Shown here: piece by piece, positions 1 to 7,987 of the stretch
How positions within the stretch are numbered: position 1 is the stretch's first letter
How the letters are laid out: the number at the start of each line of letters is the position of its first letter
Origin: DASQHW01 sp038209365
GTDB lineage: Bacteria > Actinomycetota > Acidimicrobiia > IMCC26256 > PALSA-610
Reading direction: 5' to 3'
DNA length: 54,743 nucleotides
NCBI GenBank assembly: GCA_038209365.1
Contig: JBBQXS010000032.1
Location: 1 to 54,743, forward strand
Notes under the pieces: generated by a model
What the model saw: only the letters and a program-made list of their open reading frames with translations
Databases searched by the model: none
Told to the model about the DNA's origin: nothing
Made by a program: the position numbers and the translations under genes

Positions 1-139
1 TCCGGACCAGCACCCTTCGCCATCACCGTGCAGGTTATGTGTCCATCTGATTGGACGCTCAGCCCGCTGGAGGCGGGCAGAGCGTCCAAACAGATGGACA
101 CATAACCTGCACGGTGATGGCGAAGGGGGTTGGTCCGGA
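1..139. repeat. 139-nt near-perfect inverted repeat over the rarA start
   Basis: Bases 1-60 are the reverse complement of 80-139 with only three mismatches (10/130, which could be a G-U pair, 12/128 and 50/90), around a centre at base 70. The inner part (51-89) is a 39-nt palindrome seen again at 31833-31871. The right arm carries the putative rarA -10 box (103-108), ATG (117) and first seven codons. The left arm carries the mirror image on the minus strand: box at 37-32 and ATG at 23-21. The palindrome begins exactly at base 1, so its true left limit is unknown. A fold-back assembly artefact at a contig end is possible, although such an artefact would normally be exact. Confidence 0.9.
103..108 (+). 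promoter_or_regulatory. putative -10 box of rarA
   Basis: TAACCT fits the actinobacterial TANNNT consensus and ends 8 nt before the rarA ATG, suggesting a leaderless or nearly leaderless mRNA. No Shine-Dalgarno sequence precedes the ATG. No clear -35 element is seen. Confidence 0.4.
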
Positions 140-1466
140 TCTGTTTGCGGCCGCGGTGGAGGATCGGCTCGCGCACAAGGCGCCGCTCGCGGCGCGTCTC
201 CGGCCCCGAACACTGGACGAGGTCGTCGGTCAGGAGCACCTGCTCGGAAAGGGCAAGCCGCTCCGGGTGTTGATCGAGTCCGACCGGCTGTCGTCGCTCA
301 TCCTCTGGGGCCCGCCCGGCACCGGCAAGACGACGATCGCGCGCCTCGTCGCCGGCGTCAGCGAGAAGGCCTTCGAAGCGATCAGCGCGGTCAGCGCGGG
401 CGTGAAGGACGTGCGGGAGGTGGCCGAGCGCGCCCGGGCTCGGCTCGGTGAACGCGGGCAGGGCACGATCCTCTTCCTCGACGAGGTCCATCGCTTCAGC
501 CGCGCGCAACAGGACGTCCTGCTCCCGTTCGTCGAGGAGGGTCTTCTCGTCCTCGTCGGCGCCACCACCGAGAATCCGTTCTTCTCGCTCACCGGTCCGC
601 TGCTCTCGCGCAGCACACTGTTCCGGCTCGAGCCCCTCGACGATCCCGCCCTCGAACGTCTCGCATTGCGAGCCCTCGACGACGAGGCACGCGGCCTCGG
701 TACCGAGCGCACGCGGATCGACGACGACGCGCTGGGCCACCTCGTCGACAAGAGCGAGGGCGACGCGCGCCACCTCCTGACCGTCCTCGAGGTCGCGCAC
801 GCGCTCACCGTCGAGGACGGCCGCGACACGATCACGCTCGCGGACGCGGAAGCCGCGCTCGCCCTCCGCAGCGTCAAGTACGGCGACGACGAGCACTACG
901 ACATCATCTCCGCGTTCATCAAGTCCCTGCGCGGCTCCGACCCCGATGCCGGTCTCTACTGGCTCGCGCGGATGTTGGAGGCCGGCGAAGATGCTCGCTA
1001 CATCGCGCGCCGGATGGTCATCCTCGCGAGCGAAGACGTCGGCCTCGCCGATCCCCAGGCGATCCTCGTTGCCGAGGCCGCCGCCCGCGCGGTCGAGTAC
1101 GTCGGACTCCCCGAGGCGGCGATCAACCTCGCGCACGCGGTGATCCACCTGTGCCTGGCGCCGAAGAGCAACAGCGTGATCACCGCGCTGGGCCGGGCGA
1201 CCGATGCCGTGCGCGACCGCCGCACCGGTCCCGTCCCGATGCACCTGCGGGATGCCCACTACCGCGGCGCCCAGGTACTCGGGCACGGCAGGGGCTACGT
1301 CTATCCTCACGACGAGCCGGACGGGTGGGTGCCCCAGGAATACCTGCCGGCCGAGGTCGCGGGAGAGCGCTTCTACCGGCCGGGCCCGCGCGGCGCCGAG
1401 CCCGCGCTCAACGAGAGGCTGCGCGAGCGGCGAGGAGAGGATCCGACCGACCATGTCGACAAGTGA
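117..1466 (+). CDS. rarA: replication-associated recombination protein RarA (MgsA), AAA+ ATPase
   Basis: A 449-residue AAA+ ATPase of the RarA/MgsA/WRNIP1 family, clamp-loader-like proteins that act at stalled replication forks. Walker A (GPPGTGKT) lies at residues 65-72, Walker B (ILFLDEVHR) at about 118-126 and sensor 1 (ATTENP) at 149-154, followed by the family-typical LTGPLLSR segment. The C-terminal half matches the tetramerisation region, including the ILASEDVGLADP stretch. I start it at ATG 117: the frame stays open upstream to an ATG at 51, but those 22 residues only translate the palindromic repeat. The gene overlaps the next CDS by 14 nt. Family assignment is firm; the role is inferred from homologues. 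Confidence 0.93.
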   Translation: MAKGVGPDLFAAAVEDRLAHKAPLAARLRPRTLDEVVGQEHLLGKGKPLRVLIESDRLSSLILWGPPGTGKTTIARLVAGVSEKAFEAISAVSAGVKDVREVAERARARLGERGQGTILFLDEVHRFSRAQQDVLLPFVEEGLLVLVGATTENPFFSLTGPLLSRSTLFRLEPLDDPALERLALRALDDEARGLGTERTRIDDDALGHLVDKSEGDARHLLTVLEVAHALTVEDGRDTITLADAEAALALRSVKYGDDEHYDIISAFIKSLRGSDPDAGLYWLARMLEAGEDARYIARRMVILASEDVGLADPQAILVAEAAARAVEYVGLPEAAINLAHAVIHLCLAPKSNSVITALGRATDAVRDRRTGPVPMHLRDAHYRGAQVLGHGRGYVYPHDEPDGWVPQEYLPAEVAGERFYRPGPRGAEPALNERLRERRGEDPTDHVDK

Positions 1467-1824
1467 CGTCCTGGCCGTCGTCGCGGCCACGCTGCTCACG
1501 TTGCTCATCACGGTGCTGGCCACCTTGCTTGTCTTGCTCGCGCGCGTCTTGCGTGAGCTTCGGACGACCGTCGATGTGTTGCGCGAAGACGCGTTCGCGC
1601 TTCTCGACGACGCCGACGCAGCCGTACGGGACGCGGCCGGCGAAGTCGATCGTGTCGATCGGCTGGTGTCGTCGGCGGAGCGCCTCGATGAAGCGAAGCG
1701 CGCGATCGCGACGCCCGTCGTGAAGGCAATGGCCTTCGGCACGGGCGTGTCGCGCGCGGCGCAGCGTTTGCGAGACGGCGAGCCCCCGCCGACGCGCCGT
1801 CGACGGCGGCGACGGGCATCGTAG
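1453..1824 (+). CDS. small membrane protein, DUF948-like
   Basis: A 123-residue protein whose start ATG lies inside the 3' end of rarA, so it is probably translationally coupled. Residues about 5-31 form one strongly hydrophobic helix. A heptad-like, Asp/Arg-rich segment (about 33-85) that could form a coiled coil follows, and the tail ends in a run of seven arginines. This architecture and the position between rarA and alaS match DUF948 proteins of other actinobacteria. Function is unknown; single-pass membrane anchoring with a cytoplasmic coiled coil is inferred from the hydrophobicity pattern. Confidence 0.7.
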   Translation: MSTSDVLAVVAATLLTLLITVLATLLVLLARVLRELRTTVDVLREDAFALLDDADAAVRDAAGEVDRVDRLVSSAERLDEAKRAIATPVVKAMAFGTGVSRAAQRLRDGEPPPTRRRRRRRAS

Positions 1825-1833
1825 GGGCCGATC

Positions 1834-2067
1834 ATGTTGAAGATGTTCCGCCGCTTCTTCTGGCTCGTGCTCGGCTTCGTGCTCGGTCTGAGCTCCTCGT
1901 GGGCGTTCAGCCGCCGCGTGCGCCGCGTCGCGCAGCGTTACGTCCCGGCGGAAGTCGCCGACCGCTGGAGCGGCACCATGCGGGCCGCGGTCACGGAGGG
2001 TCGGGAGGCGATGCGGGAGCGCGAAGCGGAGCTCAAAGGGAGCATGGGGCCCACGGGCGGGAAGTAG
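1834..2067 (+). CDS. small membrane protein, DUF6167-like
   Basis: A 77-residue protein starting at ATG 1834, nine nt after the previous stop. An in-frame ATG at 1843 is an alternative. It has an N-terminal basic and aromatic stretch, one hydrophobic segment (about residues 8-25), an Arg-rich turn and an amphipathic, Glu/Arg-rich C-terminal helix ending in a REAEL-type motif. Short proteins of this design (DUF6167) commonly sit just before alaS in actinobacteria. No catalytic motif is seen and no function can be assigned. It probably forms a unit with the DUF948-like gene upstream. Confidence 0.65.
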   Translation: MLKMFRRFFWLVLGFVLGLSSSWAFSRRVRRVAQRYVPAEVADRWSGTMRAAVTEGREAMREREAELKGSMGPTGGK

Positions 2068-2070
2068 CCT
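2065..2070 (+). promoter_or_regulatory. putative -10 box of alaS
   Basis: TAGCCT ends 10 nt before the alaS ATG, with no Shine-Dalgarno sequence in between. The same box with similar spacing precedes rpe and hisG. It overlaps the stop codon of the upstream gene. No -35 is recognisable. Confidence 0.4.
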
Positions 2071-2080
2071 GAGACCGCAA

Positions 2081-4705
2081 ATGCCCGACGTTCCGACCAC
2101 CGCCGACGAGCTGCGCCGCGCCTTCGTGGAGTTCTTCACCGAACGCGCGCACCAACACGTCCCGTCGGCGAGCGTCATCCCGGTCGACAAGACACTGCTG
2201 TTCACGATCGCAGGGATGATCCCGTTCAAGCCGTACTTCACCGGTGAGGAGACGCCGCCGTACAAGCGCGCGGTCTCGGTCCAGAAGTGCGTCCGTGCGG
2301 GCGGCAAGCACAACGACCTCGACGACATCGGTCGTACGAATCGCCACTTCTCGTTCTTCGAGATGCTCGGCAACTTCAGCTTCGGTGACTACTTCAAGGA
2401 AGACGCGATCCGGTGGGCGTACGAGTTCTACACCGAGGTGCTGAAGGTCGACCCCGCCCGCTTGTGGGTCACCGTGCACGAGGACGACGACGAAGCGGAA
2501 CGCATCTGGCGCGAAGGCGTGGGCTTCCCCGCGGAGCGGATCCAGCGACTGGGCGAGCCGAACTTGTGGCGCATGGGCGACACCGGTCCGTGCGGCCCCT
2601 CGTCGGAGATCTTCTGGGACCTCGGGCCGGAATTCGGTCCCGACGGCGGCCCGATCACCGAAGCCGACCGGTACATCGAGATCTGGAACCTCGTGTTCAT
2701 GCAGTTCGACCAGCGTCCGGACGGGACGCGCGCGGCGCTGCCGAAACCCAGCATCGACACCGGCGCCGGGCTCGAACGCAACCTCATGGTCGTACAAGGT
2801 ACCGACGCGATCTGGGACATCGACGTGTTCCGCCCTCTGCTGGAAGAAGCACAGCGGGCGACCGGCGCGCAATACGGAGCTGCCGAGCGCACCGACATCT
2901 CGCTGCGGATCATTGCCGAGCACGCGCGCACGATGACGTTCATGGTGAGCGACGGCGTGCGGCCGTCCAACCAAGAACGTGGTTATGTGCTGCGGCGGAT
3001 CATCCGCCGCGCGGTGCTGCACGCATACCTGCTCGGCGCGCGCGACCTGGTGACGGCCGGCATGGTCGACGCGGTCGTGGCCACCATGGGAGCCGCCTAT
3101 CCCGAGATCACCGGGACGCACGACGTCGTCCGCAAGATCGTGCAGCGCGAGGAGGAATCGTTCCGCGCCACGTTGCAGCGCGGGGTGGACATGCTCGACG
3201 GCATCGTTTCCCAGGGCGACGTCAGTGGCGACGACGCGTTCTTCCTCCACGACACACTGGGCTTTCCCATCGATCTCACACGTGAGATCGCGGGCGAGCG
3301 GGGCCGCGAGGTGGACTACGCGGGGTTCGAGGCCCGGATGCGCGAACAGCGCGAGCGTGCGCGCGCCGCGGCGGAGCAATCCGGCGCCGCGAAGGGTGCA
3401 CCTGTCGACCTGTATCGGGAGCTCGTCGACGAGTACGGCCCGACCGAGTTCACGGGCCGCCAGGAGTACGCGTCGACCGCGAAGATCGTCGCGCTCGTGC
3501 GCGAGGGCGAGAACGTGGGCCAGGCCGACGAAGGTGCGAGCGTCGAGGTCGTGCTCGACCGCACACCGTTCTACGCCGAGTCCGGTGGCCAGGTCGGCGA
3601 CACCGGCACGCTCACGACGGCGCCCGGCGCAATTGTCGACGTGCTCGACACGAAGTACGGGCTGCCCGGCCAGCTCACCGTGCACGAAGGCCGCGTACGC
3701 CTCGGCTCGATCGCGGAGGGCGACGAGGTGCGCGCCGAGATCGACGGCGTGCGGCGCGACCGCATCCGGCGCAATCACACCGCGACACACGTGTTGCACT
3801 GGGCGCTGCGTGAAGTGCTCGGCGCGCACGTCCAGCAGGCGGGCTCCTTGGTCGCCCCCGACCGTTTGCGCTTCGACTTCTCGCACCACGAGCCGGTCAC
3901 CGCCGACCAGCTCGCACAGGTCGAGCGGCTCGCCAACGCGCAGGTGATCTCGGACGCACCTGTCCGCCACTACGAGACGACCAAGGCGGAAGCAGAACGG
4001 ATCGGTGCGATCGCGTTCTTCGGCGAGAAGTACGGCGAGATCGTGCGTGTGCTCGAGGCCGGCCCGTCGACCGAGCTCTGCGGCGGTACGCACGTGCACG
4101 CGCTGGGGTTCATCGGCCCGATCAAGATCGTCAGTGAGGGTTCGATCGGCTCGAACCTGCGCCGCATCGAGGCGATGACGGGCGACGGCGCGATCGAGTT
4201 CATCGAGTTCGAGGAACAACTCCTGCGCCGCGCTGGCGAGCTCCTGCGCGCCAACCCGAGGGAGGTGCCGGACAAGATCGAGCGCCTCTCCGAACAGGTG
4301 CGCACGCTGCAGGACGAGCTCAACCGGCTCAAGGCGAAGGAAGCGGCAGGCGCGGCGAGCGACCTCGCGACGCAGGCGGAGCGCGGCCTGTTGATCGCGC
4401 GGCGCGACGGTCTCGACGGCGGCGCGCTCGGCCAGCTCGCGGGCGAAACCGTACGCGCGCTCGGCAGCGGTGTGGTTGTGCTCGCCGGCGCGGTCGAAGG
4501 GAAGGCGGCCATCGCAGTCGCCGTGAGCGAAGATCTGGTGCAGCGCGGCGCGACCGCCGATGCGATCGCGAAGCCGGCCGCCGCCAAGCTCGGTGGTGGT
4601 GTCGGCAAGAACGCCAAGCTCGTCGTCGGAGGCGGCAAGAACGTCGCCGGGATCGACGACGCGCTCGCGACAGCCCGCGAGCTGGCGGTGCAGTGGCAGT
4701 CGTGA
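2081..4705 (+). CDS. alaS: alanine-tRNA ligase
   Basis: An 874-residue class II synthetase that charges tRNA-Ala. The catalytic domain occupies about residues 1-250, with the motif 2 region FSFFEMLGNFSFGDYFK and the motif 3 region GLERNLMV. The tRNA-recognition region follows. The editing domain has the zinc/active-site residues HTATH (H566, H570) and CGGTH (C667, H671). The C-Ala region closes the protein with a glycine-rich segment (KLGGGVGKNAKLVVGGG). Length and domain order are normal. The start at ATG 2081 agrees with family N-termini. Its 3' end overlaps ruvX, so alaS-ruvX-mltG-aroE probably forms one transcription unit. Confidence 0.97.
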   Translation: MPDVPTTADELRRAFVEFFTERAHQHVPSASVIPVDKTLLFTIAGMIPFKPYFTGEETPPYKRAVSVQKCVRAGGKHNDLDDIGRTNRHFSFFEMLGNFSFGDYFKEDAIRWAYEFYTEVLKVDPARLWVTVHEDDDEAERIWREGVGFPAERIQRLGEPNLWRMGDTGPCGPSSEIFWDLGPEFGPDGGPITEADRYIEIWNLVFMQFDQRPDGTRAALPKPSIDTGAGLERNLMVVQGTDAIWDIDVFRPLLEEAQRATGAQYGAAERTDISLRIIAEHARTMTFMVSDGVRPSNQERGYVLRRIIRRAVLHAYLLGARDLVTAGMVDAVVATMGAAYPEITGTHDVVRKIVQREEESFRATLQRGVDMLDGIVSQGDVSGDDAFFLHDTLGFPIDLTREIAGERGREVDYAGFEARMREQRERARAAAEQSGAAKGAPVDLYRELVDEYGPTEFTGRQEYASTAKIVALVREGENVGQADEGASVEVVLDRTPFYAESGGQVGDTGTLTTAPGAIVDVLDTKYGLPGQLTVHEGRVRLGSIAEGDEVRAEIDGVRRDRIRRNHTATHVLHWALREVLGAHVQQAGSLVAPDRLRFDFSHHEPVTADQLAQVERLANAQVISDAPVRHYETTKAEAERIGAIAFFGEKYGEIVRVLEAGPSTELCGGTHVHALGFIGPIKIVSEGSIGSNLRRIEAMTGDGAIEFIEFEEQLLRRAGELLRANPREVPDKIERLSEQVRTLQDELNRLKAKEAAGAASDLATQAERGLLIARRDGLDGGALGQLAGETVRALGSGVVVLAGAVEGKAAIAVAVSEDLVQRGATADAIAKPAAAKLGGGVGKNAKLVVGGGKNVAGIDDALATARELAVQWQS

Positions 4706-5145
4706 GCACGCCGACGGGCCGGGCACTGGGTGTGGATCTGGGTGCACGCCGCATCGGGCTCGCGCTCTCCGATCCGACCCGCGTGGTCGCGTCACCGCAC
4801 GACGTGCTCCGGCGCGCGGCCGATCACGCGGACGACCACGACGCGATCGTGGCGGTGGCCCGGGCCGAGGGTGTCACGACGATCGTGGTCGGGTTGCCCC
4901 TCTCGTTGTCGGGCAGGTCCGGCCCGGCCGCGCGCGCCACGCGCAGCGAGGTCGCCGAGCTGCGAGCGTCGGCGGCGAAGGCGGACATCGACGTCGTCGT
5001 GCACGACGAGCGTTTCACAACCGTGACCGCCGAGCGGAGCCTCATCGAGGCGCGCATGCGTCGCGATGCGCGCCGCAGGGTCATCGACAAGGTGGCGGCG
5101 GCCGTCATGCTCCAGTCGTGGCTCGAGCGGGACCGGAACGGGTGA
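4702..5145 (+). CDS. ruvX: Holliday junction resolvase-like YqgF / pre-16S rRNA nuclease RuvX
   Basis: A 147-residue RNase H-fold protein of the YqgF/RuvX family, implicated in 16S rRNA 5'-end maturation in E. coli. Family motifs are GVDLGARRIGLALSD at the N-terminus, IVVGLPLSLSGRSG in the middle, the conserved DERFTT, and the C-terminal helix VIDKVAAAVMLQSWL. I chose GTG 4702, which overlaps the alaS stop (GTGA); GTG 4693 in the same frame would add three residues. The alaS-ruvX-mltG order is widely conserved. Confidence 0.93.
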   Translation: MSTPTGRALGVDLGARRIGLALSDPTRVVASPHDVLRRAADHADDHDAIVAVARAEGVTTIVVGLPLSLSGRSGPAARATRSEVAELRASAAKADIDVVVHDERFTTVTAERSLIEARMRRDARRRVIDKVAAAVMLQSWLERDRNG

Positions 5146-6170
5146 CGCGCACCCGCCGCACCGCGATCGTCGTCGTCGCGCTCGTCGTGGTCCCCCTGGT
5201 CGTGCTCGCGAGCGGCGCGCTCTGGTTCTGGTGGCAGCTCGACCCGCCCGGCGGACCGGGCGCCAAGGTCGCGCTGCAGATCGAGGAGGGTTGGGGCGTT
5301 CCGCGGATCGGTGACGAGCTGAAGCACCGCGGCGTGATCGACTCGCCGCTCGTGTTCAACATCTACTCGCGTCTCAACGGTGACACGAAGTTCAAGCCCG
5401 GGAGCTACGAGCTGAGGAAGCACATGGGGGTGAGCGCGGCGGTCAAGGCGCTCAAAGCCGGGCCGCGTGTCGACTACACGAAGGTGACGATCCCTCCCGG
5501 GTTGTGGCTCAAGGAGATCGCGCAACGGGTTGGCAAGGCGCCCGGGAAGAAATCCCAAGCCTTCCTCCAGGCGTCGCAGAACAATGCCGTGCGTTCCCCG
5601 TTCGAGCCGGAGGGCATCGACACGCTGGAAGGGCTGCTCTGGCCCGACACGTACAAGGTGTCGGCGCAAGAAGACGAGATCCAGATACTCAAGACGATGG
5701 AGTCGACCTTCGAGAAGAAGGCCGGCGCGCTGGGGCTCGCGCAAGCGGACGTGCAGGGTCACGGGCCCTACGACATCATCAAGGTCGCATCGCTGATCGA
5801 GTCGGAGGCGAAGACCGCCGCCGACCGGCCGCTGATCGCGTCGGTGATCTACAACCGCCTCGCGCAGGGCATGAAGCTCCAGATCGACGCGACGCTCATC
5901 TACGCACGCGGAAATCCGAAGAAGCGCACGCTGTCCGAGGCGGACAAGGCCATTGATTCGCCGTACAACACGTACAAGATCGACGGGCTGCCGCCGACGC
6001 CGATCGCCGCGGTCAGCGAGGCTTCGCTGCGCGCCGCGTTGGCACCGGCCCAGAGCAACTTCCTCTTCTACGTCGTCATCGACAAGGCGGGCAACCACGC
6101 GTTCGCGAGGACGCTGGCCGAGCACGAGCACAACGTCGAGATCGCCCGGCAGGCCGGCGTCTTGCCGTGA
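5142..6170 (+). CDS. mltG: endolytic murein transglycosylase MltG
   Basis: A 342-residue membrane-anchored lytic transglycosylase that cleaves nascent glycan strands. One transmembrane helix lies near residues 8-28, then a LysM-like subdomain (VALQIEEGWGVPRIGDELKHRGVI) and the YceG catalytic domain. The catalytic glutamate is probably E220 in ASLIESEA, with the conserved IYNRL motif downstream and SPYNTYKIDGLPPTPI near the C-terminus. The start GTG overlaps the ruvX stop. Length and domain order are normal for actinobacterial MltG. Confidence 0.95.
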   Translation: MTRTRRTAIVVVALVVVPLVVLASGALWFWWQLDPPGGPGAKVALQIEEGWGVPRIGDELKHRGVIDSPLVFNIYSRLNGDTKFKPGSYELRKHMGVSAAVKALKAGPRVDYTKVTIPPGLWLKEIAQRVGKAPGKKSQAFLQASQNNAVRSPFEPEGIDTLEGLLWPDTYKVSAQEDEIQILKTMESTFEKKAGALGLAQADVQGHGPYDIIKVASLIESEAKTAADRPLIASVIYNRLAQGMKLQIDATLIYARGNPKKRTLSEADKAIDSPYNTYKIDGLPPTPIAAVSEASLRAALAPAQSNFLFYVVIDKAGNHAFARTLAEHEHNVEIARQAGVLP

Positions 6171-7000
6171 TCACGGGGGCGACGCGTGTTGCCGGGGTGA
6201 TCGGCGACCCGGTGCGCCACTCGCTCTCGCCGGTGCTGCACAACACCGCGTATCGGGAGCTCGGGATCGACTGGGTGTACGCGGCCTTCGAGGTGCCCGA
6301 CGGGGCCACCGGGCAAGCACTCGGGGCGATGCGCGTGTTACGGCTCGTGGGCCTGTCGGTCACGATGCCGCACAAGACGGCGGCCGCGGCCGCGTGCGAC
6401 GAGCTGACCGCCGACGCCGAGGCGCTGCGCAGCGCGAATACCGTCACGCTCCTCGCAGATGGCCGGCTGTCCGGCGACTCCACGGACGGTTCGGGCTTCC
6501 TCCGATCGCTGCGCGACGGCGGCCACGAGGTGGTGGGTGCGGCGGCACTGGTCCTCGGCGCGGGCGGCGCCGCCCGCGCCGTCGCCCACGCGCTGGGCGG
6601 TGCCGGCGCTCGCGTGACCGTGTGCGCCCGCCGGGAGGACGCCGCGCGCACCGCCGCCGCGCTCGCGAACGGCGGAACGGTCGCGTGGGCCGAACGCGCC
6701 GCGGCCGCCGCCGACGCGGCCGTGGTCGTCAACGCGACACCAGTCGGCATGGGACACACCGGCGCGGAGGTCCCGGTTCCGGTCGAGGTCCTGCACCGCG
6801 GGCAGGTGGTCGCCGATCTCGTCTACCACCCGCTCGAGACCGCGCTGCTCGCCGGTGCGCGGGAGCGGGGTGCGGCCGTCGTCGACGGTCTCGGCATGCT
6901 CGTGCATCAGGCGGCGCTCCAGGTCGAGCGCTGGACCGGCGAGGTCGCGCCGGTCGCGGTGATGCGCGCCGCGGCCGCCGGCGCGCTCGAGCCCATGTAG
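6167..7000 (+). CDS. aroE: shikimate dehydrogenase (NADP+)
   Basis: A 277-residue enzyme that reduces 3-dehydroshikimate to shikimate. The N-terminal substrate-binding half has GDPVRHSLSPVLHN and the catalytic lysine K70 in LSVTMPHK; D107 in DSTDGSGF is the matching catalytic aspartate. The Rossmann half carries the glycine-rich loop LGAGGAARAV and NATPVGM. The C-terminal GMLVHQAALQVERWTG is typical. It starts at a GTG overlapping the mltG stop. It is separated from aroC-aroK-aroB-aroQ by the 11-kb pilus locus. Confidence 0.95.
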   Translation: MITGATRVAGVIGDPVRHSLSPVLHNTAYRELGIDWVYAAFEVPDGATGQALGAMRVLRLVGLSVTMPHKTAAAAACDELTADAEALRSANTVTLLADGRLSGDSTDGSGFLRSLRDGGHEVVGAAALVLGAGGAARAVAHALGGAGARVTVCARREDAARTAAALANGGTVAWAERAAAAADAAVVVNATPVGMGHTGAEVPVPVEVLHRGQVVADLVYHPLETALLAGARERGAAVVDGLGMLVHQAALQVERWTGEVAPVAVMRAAAAGALEPM

Positions 7001-7009
7001 TGACGGCGT

Positions 7010-7028
7010 CGGACGGGCTCCGCGTCCG
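7010..7028 (+). terminator. weak hairpin after aroE
   Basis: CGGACG (7010-7015) pairs with CGTCCG (7023-7028) over a 7-nt loop, just after the aroE stop. There is no T-run. It is a possible weak terminator or processing site; the rest of the 97-nt gap shows nothing distinct apart from a GGGGGA ribosome-binding site before the next ATG. Confidence 0.3.
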
Positions 7029-7097
7029 CACTTCTGTTCAAGACGCGGCCCTCAATCCGTCGATGGATGCTCAGGAGCCGTCGTTCGGGGGACCTCG

Positions 7098-7862
7098 ATG
7101 TTGCAAGGAACGTTCGAAACGCTCGCGTTGGCAGAACTGCTCGGTCTGCTCTCGCAGTCGCGCAAGACCGGCGCGCTCTGGCTCGATGCCGGCCCGGCGT
7201 CGGCGGTGATCTACATCGTCGACGGCCGCTGCTGCGCGGCGCTGTCGAACGACGCGGCCGACGCCATCACCGATGCACCGTCGTTGCTGGTCCGTCTCGT
7301 CGACCTGTGCTTCGGTGTCGCGCGGGCCGAGGACGGGTCGTTCCGCTTCGGGACCGAAGAGCCGCCGTGGCGGTGCGCCGAAACCGTCGACCTGGAGGTC
7401 GCGAACGACGAGCTCGCTCGCCTCCTCGACGAGTGGCGCGGGATCCAGGCCGTGATCCCGTCGCTCGAGTGTCGAATCCGGCTGACCGACGAGCTCGGCA
7501 TCGACGAGATCGTCATCGACCGTGAGCGGTGGCGCTTGCTGACGGCCATCGACGGCCGCCGCAACGTGCGCGATCTCGTGCGCAAGACCAACCGGGCGGT
7601 GCTCGAGGTCTGTCACGCGGTCGTGGCATTGGTCGAGGCCGGCGCGGTCACGGTCGCGCAGCCGGCCGCGGCGCCGACCGGCGGCCGCTCGACCGGCGGC
7701 AAGGCGACCCGGCCGGTCGTGGATCCCGAGGTGCCGTACGGTCCCGGCGTCGAGTCGCCCCATCCCGGCCCGGGCGCGGGTGACCCGGCCGAGGACGGCG
7801 AGGTCGAGCACGCGGGCAAGGGCCAATACCTCCGGGTGTTCTCGGCGTTGCGGGAGGCGTGA
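7098..7862 (+). CDS. DUF4388 domain protein
   Basis: A 254-residue soluble protein. The N-terminal approximately 110 residues (LQGTFETLALAELLGLLSQ, SRKTGALWLD, then a VIYIVDGRCCAAL strand) match the DUF4388/PATAN-type domain found in bacterial signalling proteins. A winged-helix-like middle segment (about 135-190: RWRLLTAIDGRRNVRDLVRKT) resembles the DUF4388-associated C-terminal repeat. The tail is Pro/Gly-rich and probably disordered. ATG 7098 follows a GGGGGA site. It sits directly before pilB. DUF4388 proteins accompany motility and signalling systems elsewhere, so a regulatory link to the pilus is plausible but inferred. Confidence 0.75.
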   Translation: MLQGTFETLALAELLGLLSQSRKTGALWLDAGPASAVIYIVDGRCCAALSNDAADAITDAPSLLVRLVDLCFGVARAEDGSFRFGTEEPPWRCAETVDLEVANDELARLLDEWRGIQAVIPSLECRIRLTDELGIDEIVIDRERWRLLTAIDGRRNVRDLVRKTNRAVLEVCHAVVALVEAGAVTVAQPAAAPTGGRSTGGKATRPVVDPEVPYGPGVESPHPGPGAGDPAEDGEVEHAGKGQYLRVFSALREA

Positions 7863-7987
7863 GCCGCGACCTCCCAGCCGCCGTACGGTTGACGCAGTAG
7901 CGACGAGGAAACCCCGCGCACAGTGTGACAACCGATACAGCAGAGCGCGCGACCCGTCGATACTCCCAGCGTTCACAGGAGGGGCGT

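Noticed and set aside
51..116. N-terminal extension of RarA beginning MDAQPA
   Set aside because: It is a translation of the palindromic repeat. The carA region gives nearly the same peptide from the second repeat copy, so neither is likely to be real protein.
2033..4795. Very long open frame on the minus strand opposite alaS
   Set aside because: High-GC coding DNA commonly leaves the antisense frame open; the product is Arg/Asp/Val-rich with no recognisable domain, while alaS is unmistakable.
6167..7000. Missing Asn in the AroE substrate motif (SVTMPHK instead of NVTxPxK)
   Set aside because: Ser at this position is, to my knowledge, common in actinobacterial AroE and the catalytic Lys and Asp are present.
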